64,000 nt of DNA from an uncultured Clostridia bacterium (GCA_934130595.1 CAKOYF010000004.1:41395-105394), one strand, 5' to 3'. Shown: positions 52,317-61,542, numbered from the stretch's first letter. Translations and numbers: made by a program. Notes: a model not told the origin generated them from the sequence alone.

Positions 52317-54971
52317 ATGTGGCATACACAAACAATCGATGAAATAAAGAAACATTTAAATACTAATATTTATACTGGTCTTACTGAAAAGGAAGTTATT
52401 AAAAGACAGAAAAAATATGGACTAAATAAACTAGCCCAGAAGAAAAAAGAAAGCTTTTTAGTTAAGTTTATATCTCAGTTTAAAGATTTTATGATAGTAA
52501 TACTATTAATATCTGCTGCAATTTCAGCTTTTATGTCCTATATTGAAAATAGTAATGATTATGCGGATTCAATAATAATAGTATCTATTGTTGTAATAAA
52601 TGCTTTAATAGGTGTTATTCAAGAAAACAAAGCTGAAAAATCATTAGAAGCTTTAAAAAAGCTCTCCTCTCCTACTTCAACTGTAATTAGAAATTCAAAA
52701 TCATTAACTATAAATAGTGAAGAACTAGTTCCTGGAGATATTATTGAAATAGAAGCAGGAAATTTAGTTCCAGCAGATTGTAGATTAATAGACTCATATA
52801 ATTTAAAAATAGAAGAATCCTCTTTAACCGGTGAAACTGTTCCTGTATTAAAAGATTCTTCACTAATTTTAAAAAGCAATGTTTCTCTAGGAGATATGGT
52901 TAACATGGCTTTTTCTACTACTATTGTTACAAATGGTAGAGCTAAAGCTATTGTTACAGAAACAGGTATGAATACTAAAGTTGGTAAAATAGCTAAAATG
53001 ATAATAGATGATGAGGCTCCACAAACTCCTCTTCAGAAGAAATTAGCACAAATTGGAAAAAACTTAGGTATCATATGCCTTTTAATTTGTGTAGCAATAT
53101 TTATCATTGGTCTTATAAAAGGAATATCTTTAAAAGAAATGTTCATAACTTCTGTTGGTCTAGCTGTTGCAGCAATTCCAGAAGGTCTTCCGGCTGTTGT
53201 AACTATAATGCTTTCTATTGGAGTTACCAAAATGGCAAAAAATAATGCGATTATTAGAAAACTTCCGGCTGTTGAAACTTTAGGAAGTAGTTCTATAATT
53301 TGCTCAGATAAAACTGGTACGCTTACTCAAAATAAAATGAGCATAGTAAAAGTATTTAACTATAAAGAAGATATAACCACAAACACTAACTCCAAAGACT
53401 TGGATTTTATTTTAGAACTTGGAAGCATGTGTAATGATTGCAAAATAAATAATAAAGAAGTAATCGGTGAACCAACAGAAACTGCAATTGTAAATTTTGC
53501 ACTAAAGCATGGTAAAAATAAAAATACTCTCTACTCCACTATGAAACGTGTTAATGAAATTCCTTTTGATTCTACTAGAAAGATGATGTCTACAATTCAC
53601 AAAGTTGGAAATAAATATAGAGTAATTACCAAAGGAGCACCTGATGTCATACTAAAAAGATGTAGCTATATTTATAACTCTTCTTCTGTTAATTCTTTAA
53701 GTTATGAAAATGAAATAAGTATTCAAAAAATAAACGAAAAAATGGCTAATGATGCTCTTAGAGTAATTGCAATAGGTTATAAAGACTTAGACTATATTCC
53801 TCAAAATTTAGAAAGTAACAGTATTGAAAAAGATCTTATTTTTGTTGGATTATTTGGAATGATAGATCCTCCTAGACCCGGTGTCAAAGAAGCAATTTTT
53901 ACCGCTAAAAAAGCTGGCATAAAAACAGTAATGATTACTGGTGACCATATACTTACAGCAAAATCCATAGCTAAAGACTTAGGAATATACACAAATGGTG
54001 ATATTGCAATGACTGGAAACGAATTAGACTCAATTAGTGAAAAAGAACTTCAATCTAAAATAATGAAATGCTCAGTATTTGCTAGAGTTTCACCAGAACA
54101 TAAAGTAAGAATTGTAAAAGCTTTTCAAAAAAATGGAAATGTTGTAGCTATGACAGGAGATGGTGTTAATGATGCTCCAGCATTAAAAAATGCTGATATT
54201 GGTGTTTCAATGGGATTAAATGGTACAGATGTTGCTAAAAATGCATCAGATATGATACTAACAGATGATAACTTTGTAACTATAGTAAAAGCCGTAAAAG
54301 AAGGAAGACATATATATGATAATATAACTAAAGCTGTTCATTTTTTAATTTCTACTAATATTGGAGAAATCATAACTATATTTTTAGGACTACTTTTAGG
54401 TTTTGATACTCCCCTTCTTGCTATTCACCTACTTTGGATTAACTTAGTAACAGACTCATTTCCTGCTATTGGACTTGGAATGGAACCTGCAGAAAAATAT
54501 ATCATGAACAGAAAGCCTAAAAATCCAAAGAAAGGTATATTTTCAGATGGATTATGGTATAAGATATTTTTCGAGGGATGTATGATAGGACTACTCACTC
54601 TATTATCCTTTTACATAGGTACAAAACAATACGGATTGGAAGTTGGAAGAACAATGGCTTTTATAACTTTAGGACTAACAGAACTCGTTCACAGCTTAAA
54701 TATTAGGAGTAATGATTCTATATTTGAAGCTGGATTATTTAAAAATAAATTTTTATCACTTGCTTTTATTTTAGGTGCTCTTTTACAAGTAATAGTCGCA
54801 ATAATCCCATCTATTGCTAATATATTTGATGTAGTACCTTTAAATTTAGTGCAATGGTTTTATACAATAGCTATATCAATACTTCCTATCTTTATAATAG
54901 AAACTAAGAAAAAATTAAATGAACTTCGTAATGGAAAAGTTGTATATAGCTTTAACGAAAAGAAAGCATAA
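52317..54971 (+). CDS. Calcium-type P-type ATPase (P2 family)
   Basis: 884 residues from ATG 52317 (WHTQTIDEIKKHLNTNIYTGL), with AAAGGAGTGAT as SD. Order: cation ATPase N-terminal domain, membrane helices, actuator domain LTGETVP, M4 AAIPEGLPAVVTIML (calcium-pump PEGLP), phosphorylation site SDKTGTLTQNK near 331, KGAPDVILKRC (nucleotide domain), MITGDH, TGDGVNDAPALK hinge, and M6 NLVTDSFPAIGLGMEPAE. By family it exports Ca2+ from the cytoplasm, resembling SERCA/PMR1-like bacterial pumps. No partner genes. Confidence 0.93.
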   Translation: MWHTQTIDEIKKHLNTNIYTGLTEKEVIKRQKKYGLNKLAQKKKESFLVKFISQFKDFMIVILLISAAISAFMSYIENSNDYADSIIIVSIVVINALIGVIQENKAEKSLEALKKLSSPTSTVIRNSKSLTINSEELVPGDIIEIEAGNLVPADCRLIDSYNLKIEESSLTGETVPVLKDSSLILKSNVSLGDMVNMAFSTTIVTNGRAKAIVTETGMNTKVGKIAKMIIDDEAPQTPLQKKLAQIGKNLGIICLLICVAIFIIGLIKGISLKEMFITSVGLAVAAIPEGLPAVVTIMLSIGVTKMAKNNAIIRKLPAVETLGSSSIICSDKTGTLTQNKMSIVKVFNYKEDITTNTNSKDLDFILELGSMCNDCKINNKEVIGEPTETAIVNFALKHGKNKNTLYSTMKRVNEIPFDSTRKMMSTIHKVGNKYRVITKGAPDVILKRCSYIYNSSSVNSLSYENEISIQKINEKMANDALRVIAIGYKDLDYIPQNLESNSIEKDLIFVGLFGMIDPPRPGVKEAIFTAKKAGIKTVMITGDHILTAKSIAKDLGIYTNGDIAMTGNELDSISEKELQSKIMKCSVFARVSPEHKVRIVKAFQKNGNVVAMTGDGVNDAPALKNADIGVSMGLNGTDVAKNASDMILTDDNFVTIVKAVKEGRHIYDNITKAVHFLISTNIGEIITIFLGLLLGFDTPLLAIHLLWINLVTDSFPAIGLGMEPAEKYIMNRKPKNPKKGIFSDGLWYKIFFEGCMIGLLTLLSFYIGTKQYGLEVGRTMAFITLGLTELVHSLNIRSNDSIFEAGLFKNKFLSLAFILGALLQVIVAIIPSIANIFDVVPLNLVQWFYTIAISILPIFIIETKKKLNELRNGKVVYSFNEKKA

Positions 54972-54995
54972 GAGGAATGTTAATCACATTCCTCT
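54971..54995. terminator. Hairpin between the P-ATPase and the Nudix gene
   Basis: Stem AGAGGAATGT (54971-54980) with ACATTCCTCT (54986-54995), loop TAATC. The T-tract is weak (ATATCTTTTG), so it is only a moderate terminator for both convergent genes. Confidence 0.6.
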
Positions 54996-55468
54996 ATATC
55001 TTTTGTTACTATTCTTTCAAATTTTTCTTGATTTATAATATTTTTTACAACTGATGGAAGTATTGGCTCTTTTGCTATATCATCTATATTTACATATTCA
55101 TAATATGAGTTTTCTGAATCATAATTAACAAGCTCTTTTCTATGTACTAGCTCATCTTTTTCATTTAACTCGATTTTATATACAAATCCTATTTCATGAT
55201 ACTTAACTCCATTGCTTCTAAAAAAATTTTCTATTATAGCTTTTAATTCTATATCTTTTTTAGATATATCAAAATGCATCTCTTCTTTAATTTCTCTAAT
55301 TAACGCCTCTTTAGTATCTTCCATTGTCATTACTCTTCCACCTGGAAACACGCTATGATTAACCTCAGGATTTTTCTCAACAAGTACTTTACCTTTATAC
55401 TTCATTATACAACTAACCCTAAAATTAAATTTAACATCATCTACCATAATAGACAAATCTTTTTTCAT
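54980..55468 (-). CDS. Nudix hydrolase
   Basis: 162 residues. The Nudix box GGRVMTMEDTKEALIREIKE then EMHF keeps the Glu and Arg residues (REIKEE), with His replacing the final Gly. CIMKYKGKVLVEKNPEVNHSVFPGG precedes it. The typical substrates are nucleoside diphosphate derivatives; the exact one is not readable. ATG 55468 follows GGAGAAGG. The last residues run into the hairpin shared with the P-ATPase. Confidence 0.88.
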   Translation of the reverse strand: MKKDLSIMVDDVKFNFRVSCIMKYKGKVLVEKNPEVNHSVFPGGRVMTMEDTKEALIREIKEEMHFDISKKDIELKAIIENFFRSNGVKYHEIGFVYKIELNEKDELVHRKELVNYDSENSYYEYVNIDDIAKEPILPSVVKNIINQEKFERIVTKDIEECD

Positions 55469-55610
55469 ATTACACCTTCTCCTATCTCAAATTCACTTAT
55501 ATTCTAACATACATACTAATTTAAAGCAATTTACTCCAACATTATTTTATTTTTTATATAATTATAGTATAATTACAGTATATATAAATAAAAAAAGGAG
55601 TTAATACGAT

Positions 55611-56447
55611 ATGGTAAAATGGTTAAAAAACAATTGGCAAATTTTAGTATTATGGTTTATTTTTGAAGCTGTAGCTTGTACACTTACTATTACAACTCAA
55701 AACAGATTTTATCTATACAACTTCACATATATTGGAACTTGCCTTGCAATTGGAGTATACCTTTATGCACATAAAGTAAAGTATGCTAGAAACTTAGTGC
55801 AATTTGCTGTCGGATCATACATGCTAATTTATCTTGGAATTATATGTAGAGAAAATATGCAAATTGAAGGATTTTGGTATTATCTTTTCCTAGGTGTTTT
55901 TGAAGCTGCAGTAATTCATTATTTTGTAGCCAAAATTTTTGGTCCTCTATTTTTCGGAAGAGGCTGGTGTGGTTATGCATGTTGGACAGCAATGGTTTTA
56001 GATCTTCTTCCATATAAAATACCGCGCTCACCAAGAAAAAAACTAGGATTTATTAGATATTTGGTATTTATATTTTCTTTTATATTTGTTAGTTCTTTAT
56101 TTATCTTTAAAGTAAATAATATAGAAAATATAATGTTTTGGTCATTCATAATAGGAAATGTATTATATTATATAGTAGGAATTGCCTTAGCATTTATATT
56201 TAAAGATAATAGAGCTTTTTGTAAATATATCTGCCCTGTTTCTATTTTTCTAAAGCCTGCTAGTTACTTTTCTGTATTAAGAGTAAAATGTGATACAGAA
56301 AAATGCATATCTTGTGGAAAATGCAAAAGAGCATGTCCAATGAATGTTGATGTTCCTAACAATTGTAGAAAAAGAAAAAACGGTACTGAATGTATATTAT
56401 GTACTAAGTGCATAGATGAATGCCCTAAAAAAGCACTTCACTTATAA
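55611..56447 (+). CDS. 4Fe-4S-binding membrane protein (NapH/YccM-like)
   Basis: 278 residues with about six membrane helices (from residue 10 to about 205), a conserved FGRGWCGYACWTAMVLDLLP loop near 120, and FCKYICPVSIFLKPA. The C-terminal ferredoxin domain has two clusters: CISCGKCKRACPMNV and CILCTKCIDECP. By family these are membrane electron-transfer proteins with unknown donors here. ATG 55611 follows AAAAGGAG. No reductase genes are adjacent; the PstS-like gene is convergent, separated by a hairpin. Confidence 0.88.
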   Translation: MVKWLKNNWQILVLWFIFEAVACTLTITTQNRFYLYNFTYIGTCLAIGVYLYAHKVKYARNLVQFAVGSYMLIYLGIICRENMQIEGFWYYLFLGVFEAAVIHYFVAKIFGPLFFGRGWCGYACWTAMVLDLLPYKIPRSPRKKLGFIRYLVFIFSFIFVSSLFIFKVNNIENIMFWSFIIGNVLYYIVGIALAFIFKDNRAFCKYICPVSIFLKPASYFSVLRVKCDTEKCISCGKCKRACPMNVDVPNNCRKRKNGTECILCTKCIDECPKKALHL

Positions 56448-56453
56448 AAAACA

Positions 56454-56490
56454 AACTAGCTAGAAAACTATCTAGCTAGTTCTTTTTATT
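56454..56490. terminator. Bidirectional terminator with CTAGCTAG stem
   Basis: Stem AACTAGCTAGA (56454-56464) with TCTAGCTAGTT (56471-56481), T-rich on both exits. It is near-identical to the hairpin at 59374-59417. Confidence 0.85.
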
Positions 56491-57409
56491 AATTATTTTT
56501 AATTGGTTGAAATCCCATATCTTTAACTAAGTTTTGTCCTTGTTCTGATAATAGCCACTCCTCTATAAGCTTTAAATTTTCATTAGAATTATTTGTATCA
56601 TATACAAAATACAAATCATACATTAATGGATATTTACCAGAAGTAATGTTTTCTTTACTTGGCTCTATCTGATTAATATTTACTAATTTTAATTTTGAAC
56701 TATTAAATACACTTGTATAAAAAGAGTTATATGCATAACCTATTGAATTTTTATTTAATGCAGCTTTTTTTATAATTTTTCCCATATCATTAACTTCAAT
56801 ATGTCTTTTATTAATAGAATTGTCTTTTACTATTGTTTCAAAACAAGTTTGACTACCATTATTTTTTTCTAATTGATAAGTTGTTATCTCACTATCTTCT
56901 CCATTTACTTCATTCCAATTGCTAATTTCTCCAAGATATATTTTTTTAATTTCATCTATAGTTAAAGAGCTAATATTAACATTACTATTTATATAAAATA
57001 CTAGTGCGTCTTTTGCAAATGGAACAAATTTTAAATTCACATTTGAATTTTCAATCATTTGTTTTTGTTCTTCTGATGGCTCAGTAACTATAATTCCATC
57101 AACTTGATTATTAATAATTTCTTCATATGCTTGAGAAGTTGAGACATAATTTAGTTCATTGCTATAGCTATCTTTATTATAAATACTTTCTACTATACTT
57201 GCTGATAATGGATAAAAAGCAGAACTTGCATTTATTGTAGGTAAATTTGTACTTATTTTCAAAGTACTTTTTTCAGCTATTATCCAATTATTACCACTAG
57301 TAAATGGTCGAAAATCGGCCAAATCTGTTATATTAAATATATTATTATATACAATTAAACTTATTAACATTAATAAAAGAGTAATTATTAATATTATTAT
57401 TTTTTTCAT
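56489..57409 (-). CDS. PstS-like substrate-binding protein, membrane-anchored
   Basis: 306 residues. N-terminal membrane segment (residues 3-25, no lipobox Cys), then a PBP-like fold: LKISTNLPTINASSAFYPLSASI, the middle hinge LVFYINSNVNISSLTIDEIKKIYLGEISNWNEV (typical of PstS/phosphate-type binding proteins), and KNSIGYAYNSFY. No ABC permease or ATPase is nearby. Ligand: phosphate or another oxyanion is possible but unproven; several canonical phosphate-binding Ser/Asp positions are not conserved in what I can align by eye. Last gene of the MFS-membrane-membrane-PBP block. Confidence 0.8.
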   Translation of the reverse strand: MKKIIILIITLLLMLISLIVYNNIFNITDLADFRPFTSGNNWIIAEKSTLKISTNLPTINASSAFYPLSASIVESIYNKDSYSNELNYVSTSQAYEEIINNQVDGIIVTEPSEEQKQMIENSNVNLKFVPFAKDALVFYINSNVNISSLTIDEIKKIYLGEISNWNEVNGEDSEITTYQLEKNNGSQTCFETIVKDNSINKRHIEVNDMGKIIKKAALNKNSIGYAYNSFYTSVFNSSKLKLVNINQIEPSKENITSGKYPLMYDLYFVYDTNNSNENLKLIEEWLLSEQGQNLVKDMGFQPIKNN

Positions 57410-57430
57410 ATTTACTCCCTAATATTACAA

Positions 57431-57889
57431 TTAATCAATTAATGTTGATATAAACAAAGCCAACACGATACCTAAATATATTCCTAGTATTATATAAGAT
57501 GCTTTTTTATTTTTCTTTTTTAACCTTAAATATAAAGATGCAAATACTACAGCAAGTGGTACTATTCCAATTATAGGCATACTTGAAAAAACAGTTATTG
57601 CAAATGCTAATCCTAAAAGAAGTAGCAAATAATAAAATATGCTTTCAGTATCTTTTTTAGTTTTAGATACTAATTCCTCAGATTTATTTGTTTTTCCAAC
57701 GGCCATACAAACTAAATTTACAATAAAAATCACTGCAAGTATTATAAGTGCAATTCCTAAAAAAGGAACTACTGCTATAAGTTTTTCAGTTGGACTTACA
57801 TAAAGGTCTGCATAGCATATTGGTGTAGCTCCTAATGCAAACAATAAGAATAATAAACAAATTCTTTTTAAATTAATTACTTTTTTCAT
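57431..57889 (-). CDS. Hypothetical membrane protein, 152 aa
   Basis: A signal-like or first membrane helix (about 8-27), followed by hydrophobic segments near 40-62, 87-120 and 132-150, so four helices in all. A Lys-rich loop lies at about 65-82. No family recognised. ATG 57889 follows GGGGAGG. It lies 21 nt before the PBP gene and 19 nt after the 116-aa gene, clearly within one transcript. Confidence 0.7.
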   Translation of the reverse strand: MKKVINLKRICLLFLLFALGATPICYADLYVSPTEKLIAVVPFLGIALIILAVIFIVNLVCMAVGKTNKSEELVSKTKKDTESIFYYLLLLLGLAFAITVFSSMPIIGIVPLAVVFASLYLRLKKKNKKASYIILGIYLGIVLALFISTLID

Positions 57890-57908
57890 ATTTACCTCCC
57901 CTAATAAA

Positions 57909-58259
57909 TTAAATATTTAAAATATAACTTAATAAAACTCCTATCAAAAACGAAAGACCATTCAAATACAGTGAAAAAATATATGAATTAATCTTTAAAT
58001 TTTTTAAATTCTTTTTAAACAAATATCCTTCTACAAAAACAACAATTATTTCAAGAAATATCAATATTAAATTAGTAATATAAGTATTGTTTATGATTAA
58101 TGTGCTCATATTGGTTAAGTATACAACGATAGGATTTGTTAAACAGTTTATCCATATTAGTGTAGATAAGCTTTCCCTATCTTTTATATTAACTAATATT
58201 GCCAAAAACGATTCCAATATAATTGTTAATACTAATGATATAATTAAGCTTTCAATCAT
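57909..58259 (-). CDS. Hypothetical membrane protein, 116 aa
   Basis: Four hydrophobic segments fill most of the protein (about 5-25, 33-55, 60-82, 92-115). No motif recognised. ATG 58259 follows TGGAG and the gap to the MFS stop is 1 nt, so translation is probably coupled to the MFS gene. Second gene of the block; its function presumably serves the MFS or the binding protein, which is inference from position only. Confidence 0.7.
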   Translation of the reverse strand: MIESLIISLVLTIILESFLAILVNIKDRESLSTLIWINCLTNPIVVYLTNMSTLIINNTYITNLILIFLEIIVVFVEGYLFKKNLKNLKINSYIFSLYLNGLSFLIGVLLSYILNI

Positions 58260-58260
58260 A

Positions 58261-59307
58261 TTATTTCTCCAATGTCTCGTATTTTTTTAATCCTACATAC
58301 AATATTAAAGAAGATATCATTGTCGTAATAAATAATGCTATATTGTTAAATAGGAAATTAGTATATCCAAATAGTACTGGAACTGCACCAATAAATAATG
58401 CTAAGGTAGTTAAACCAAATGCCATCCCTTTATTGTTATTAAACATGTTAGATAAAGCTGTTAATGTTATTGGCATTGTCATATTAAAAAATAGTATAGC
58501 CAATATTCCACAAACTTTATTATCAAACGCAAAAACAAATAAAATTGCTGAAATTATCAATGATAGTGTTGAAATCTTTTTCCAACCAAATTTATCTCCT
58601 AAAATTCCTCCTAGTATCTTACCTAATACTACAGCTGTTACACATACTAGTCCAATAACAAAATTAGATTTCCATTCAAAATTTAGAATTAATCCTAAAT
58701 ATCCTCTTATACAAATTGTAATTAATAGACAATACATAACAAATTGTTTTTTATTAGAGATATTTTCAAATTTAGGTTCTGCATTATTAATTTTATATTT
58801 TTGCTTTGCTTGTTTATATAACCATAATAAAGCAACTATTGAAACAGCTAATAAAATTATAATTATATAAAACTTATTAAATCCTAAATACGTACTTTTA
58901 GAGCCTATGTATAGCCCCATAGCACCAGTTGCAACATAAATTCCTGGTAATGTTGCTTTCTTCTCTGAAATATTTAATACGTCAATTCCACCACCAACGT
59001 GAAATAGTGCATTTCCAATTCCAGCTATTGTACATGCCACTATAGGAAGTGCATTTACAAAATAAGCAAGAATTATAAATAAGCACCCAATTACAGAAAC
59101 TAAAGCATTCTTATTGACTTTATCTGCTAAGATTCCAAAAGGAAGCTGAAAAGCAAAAGCAAATAGATTGTATAAAATTATTGCAATTATCAAACTATTT
59201 GTGCCTGTAATAACTGGTGTTAAAATCCCAGCAATTAGCATAGCACAAGACATATCCACAATACAGTGTATAATACTGTATATTCCAACAATGCTAAATT
59301 TTTTCAT
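58261..59307 (-). CDS. Major facilitator superfamily transporter
   Basis: 348 residues with about 10-12 membrane helices, short for an MFS protein (usually ~400). The loop after helix 2 has LPFGILADKVNKNALVSV and the motif GIGNALFHVGGGIDVLN recalls the fosmidomycin-resistance (Fsr) branch. The second half has GKILGGILGDKFGWKKIS, an MFS loop 8-9 motif. The substrate is not readable. ATG 59307 follows AAAGGAG. First gene of the block MFS-membrane-membrane-PBP. Confidence 0.85.
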   Translation of the reverse strand: MKKFSIVGIYSIIHCIVDMSCAMLIAGILTPVITGTNSLIIAIILYNLFAFAFQLPFGILADKVNKNALVSVIGCLFIILAYFVNALPIVACTIAGIGNALFHVGGGIDVLNISEKKATLPGIYVATGAMGLYIGSKSTYLGFNKFYIIIILLAVSIVALLWLYKQAKQKYKINNAEPKFENISNKKQFVMYCLLITICIRGYLGLILNFEWKSNFVIGLVCVTAVVLGKILGGILGDKFGWKKISTLSLIISAILFVFAFDNKVCGILAILFFNMTMPITLTALSNMFNNNKGMAFGLTTLALFIGAVPVLFGYTNFLFNNIALFITTMISSLILYVGLKKYETLEK

Positions 59308-59373
59308 TTTTTTCTCCTTTCAATATCAATATAGCATATTATAAGACTTTATTCTACATCTAAACATCAAGTT

Positions 59374-59417
59374 TAAAAAAATAAACTAGCTAGAAAACTA
59401 CCTAGCTAGCAAGTTTA
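59374..59417. terminator. Bidirectional terminator with CTAGCTAG stem (second copy)
   Basis: Stem CTAGCTAG (59386-59393) with CTAGCTAG (59402-59409), flanked by AAA/TTT tracts. Same core and near-same 8-nt loop as at 56454-56490. It ends the RibD-like gene on the minus strand. Confidence 0.8.
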
Positions 59418-59421
59418 TTTA

Positions 59422-60078
59422 TTAATTATTTTCTGTTATATATCTAATCCAAAGAGTTCCATCATCATATTTTGTAACATCTTTTAGTTGTAGTGGTATT
59501 ATTTCTTGATCCATTGGTAATCCATCAAATACAGATGTCATATTTTTTCTACCATCAATACCTAGTCCTATTACTATGCTTATTTCATCAATTAAGCCTT
59601 GAGCTAAAAATCCAGCATTTATATTTTCTCCACCAACTACTGCCATTCTTTCTACATTAAATTCTTTTTTTAATATCTCCATTGCTCTTTTTAAATCTAC
59701 TTTTTCTTTTCCACAAACAATCCAAGAAACATTGATTGAATCTAAATATTTTATATACTCCTCACTTGCTTTTTCACTCATAATTATTAAATGAGGCTTT
59801 ACATTTTCTGTATCATCTTCCCAAAGCAAAGTTCCTTTAGTATCTACTATAATTTCATATCCATTTGCTTCTTGTTTTTTAGAAAATCCTTCTTTAGCAT
59901 ATGCTTTACTATTTTTACTTTTAAACTTTCCTGGAAGTGCAAGTTCTAACTCTGCGGTAACTCTTCCACTTAATGTAAATGGTGTGTTTAAACTATCAAG
60001 AGTTGTATAATACTTATCTACTCCAACTAATTTAGATGTCATTTCACACTCTATTCTTCCATCAACTGATGTCATCAT
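59422..60078 (-). CDS. RibD C-terminal (dihydrofolate reductase-like) protein, 5' end apparently frameshifted
   Basis: The intact frame begins MMTSVDGRIE at 60078 (218 residues) with no SD near it. It has the RibD_C/DHFR-like fold: TLSGRVTAELEL, VGGENINAGFLAQGLIDEISIVI. By family it is an NADPH-dependent reductase, either of a pyrimidine-ribose intermediate or unassigned. Upstream, a good SD (AGGAGGAG, 60112-60119) serves ATG 60100, whose frame reads MNRPYI, the typical family N-terminus, but shifts out and hits a stop. A missing AT unit in the TATATAT run (60082-60089) explains both. See findings. Confidence 0.75.
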   Translation of the reverse strand: MMTSVDGRIECEMTSKLVGVDKYYTTLDSLNTPFTLSGRVTAELELALPGKFKSKNSKAYAKEGFSKKQEANGYEIIVDTKGTLLWEDDTENVKPHLIIMSEKASEEYIKYLDSINVSWIVCGKEKVDLKRAMEILKKEFNVERMAVVGGENINAGFLAQGLIDEISIVIGLGIDGRKNMTSVFDGLPMDQEIIPLQLKDVTKYDDGTLWIRYITENN

Positions 60079-60190
60079 ATGATATATATGGTCTATTCAT
60101 TATTTTATCTCTCCTCCTATATAGTAACAATTATACTAATTAGAGTCAAACTCTAAGTCAATACTATATATCTTTTTTAATGTTTTTTTA

Positions 60191-60220
60191 TTGAATTATT
60201 TTATTTTTTTATAGTATAAT
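60191..60220 (+). promoter_or_regulatory. Sigma-A promoter of the HAD gene
   Basis: -35 TTGAAT (60191-60196), 18-nt spacer, -10 TATAAT (60215-60220), 38 nt before the start codon. Confidence 0.65.
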
Positions 60221-60257
60221 TTTTTATATAAATGTTAAATAATTAGGAGAATTACAA

Positions 60258-60935
60258 ATGATAAAAAATATTATCTTTGATGTAGGTGACGTTTTAGCCA
60301 GACCAAAAACTGGTCACTGGTTTATAACGCCAAACTTTTGGAATATAATAGATAAAAAATTTGTTGATGAAATCAACCTAAAAGCAAGCTTAGACAAATA
60401 TTCTTTTTTACAAACACAAAAGCCTAAAAACGAATATGAAGAATATATAATGTTTTCATTATATTATTACATGGTTTTAAAAGATATTAACTATCCAAAT
60501 ATTACCACAGACATAGCTAGTAGGCTTGCATCAGATTGTGTATACAATGATGAGAAGCTATTATTTTTTAGCGACTACACTATATTAAAAGAACTTTCTG
60601 AAAAGTATAATTTGTATATAATATCTGATAGCTGGCCATCTTCTTTTAGAATATTAAAAAATATGAAAATAGATAAATGCTTTAAAGAAATTATAATATC
60701 TTCTATGTTTTCTACAAAAAAGGAAGAAGAATTGTTTGATAAATTCCTAGATAAATATCCAAATGTAGTTCCAGAAGAATCAATTTATATAGATGATAAT
60801 CTAAACATACTAAAAAAAGCAAAAAATTATAACTTTAACCTGTTGTTAATGGATAGATACAACAAACATAATTCTAATGATTTTATCTCTATTAGTAATC
60901 TAGATAATCTCTTAGATACTTTAAAAACGAATTAG
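60258..60935 (+). CDS. HAD family hydrolase
   Basis: 225 residues. Motif I IIFDVGDVLARP (nucleophile Asp then VGD, as in YihX-like HAD-IA), motif II IISDSWPSS, motif III Lys region, motif IV ESIYIDDNLNIL. The cap is helical (FVDEINLKASLDKYSFLQ). Small-molecule phosphatase by family, substrate not readable. ATG 60258 follows TAGGAG. It is followed by a small membrane-protein gene whose SD overlaps this stop. Confidence 0.85.
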   Translation: MIKNIIFDVGDVLARPKTGHWFITPNFWNIIDKKFVDEINLKASLDKYSFLQTQKPKNEYEEYIMFSLYYYMVLKDINYPNITTDIASRLASDCVYNDEKLLFFSDYTILKELSEKYNLYIISDSWPSSFRILKNMKIDKCFKEIIISSMFSTKKEEELFDKFLDKYPNVVPEESIYIDDNLNILKKAKNYNFNLLLMDRYNKHNSNDFISISNLDNLLDTLKTN

Positions 60936-60946
60936 GAGAATTTATT

Positions 60947-61165
60947 ATGAAAAAAGAAAATATTTATAAGATTTTATATGCAATTAGTATTATTTTAATT
61001 ATTGGATTTGCTATTATATTAGGCATAGATTATTCTAAATACAATAACATAAATAACTCTGCACCATTTTATACTTTTATAATTGTAAGAATACTTGAAT
61101 TTATAGTACCAAGTATTATAGTATTTATTATAGGAAAAGCATTGAAGAATAAATATTCAAAATAA
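60947..61165 (+). CDS. Small two-helix membrane protein, 72 aa
   Basis: Two membrane helices (about 8-28 and 42-65) joined by a polar loop with Asn/Tyr/Ser; basic C-terminus (ALKNKYSK). ATG 60947 sits behind TAGGAG, which overlaps the HAD stop codon, so it is in the same transcript. No family recognised. Confidence 0.65.
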   Translation: MKKENIYKILYAISIILIIGFAIILGIDYSKYNNINNSAPFYTFIIVRILEFIVPSIIVFIIGKALKNKYSK

Positions 61166-61166
61166 C

Positions 61167-61213
61167 AAAAAAATACAACTTAGATCATTATGACTTAGGT
61201 TGTATTTTTTTAG
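61167..61213 (+). terminator. Terminator of the HAD-membrane protein pair
   Basis: Stem AAATACAAC (61171-61179) with GTTGTATTT (61199-61207), A and T runs on both sides. Confidence 0.75.
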
Positions 61214-61267
61214 AGTTATTTCAATTTTAAATAAAAAAAATCAGTTACTAACAACTGATCTTGTTTG

Positions 61268-61341
61268 TGGAGCGGGTGATGAGAATCGGACTCACGTATT
61301 CAGCTTGGAAGGCTGACGTTCTACCATTGAACTACACCCGC
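61268..61341 (-). tRNA. tRNA-Gly (anticodon UCC)
   Basis: Acceptor stem GCGGGTG/CACCCGC with discriminator T and encoded CCA. The anticodon arm TCAGC-CTTCCAA-GCTGA gives anticodon TCC, decoding GGA and GGG/GGN by wobble. D-arm GTAGTTCAATGGTAGAAC and T-arm GAGTCCGATTCTC fold normally. 74 nt including CCA. Confidence 0.97.
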
Positions 61342-61496
61342 ATTCAACTTACATTTATAATTATAATCACTTTAGGCCTTTTTGTCAATAGTTTTTTTAA
61401 TATTTTTTAAACTTTTTTCGCCACTACATTTATTATGTATTCTTTTGCATTTACTTTGTTGATTATACTACAAAATGATATTTTTAACTTTTTTTA

Positions 61497-61525
61497 TTGA
61501 ATTTTTAAATTTTATACAATATAAT
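61497..61525 (+). promoter_or_regulatory. Sigma-A promoter of the 2H phosphoesterase
   Basis: -35 TTGAAT (61497-61502), 17-nt spacer, -10 TATAAT (61520-61525). The SD starts 7 nt downstream of the -10, so the leader is minimal. Confidence 0.7.
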
Positions 61526-61542
61526 CTAATTAGGTGATTATT

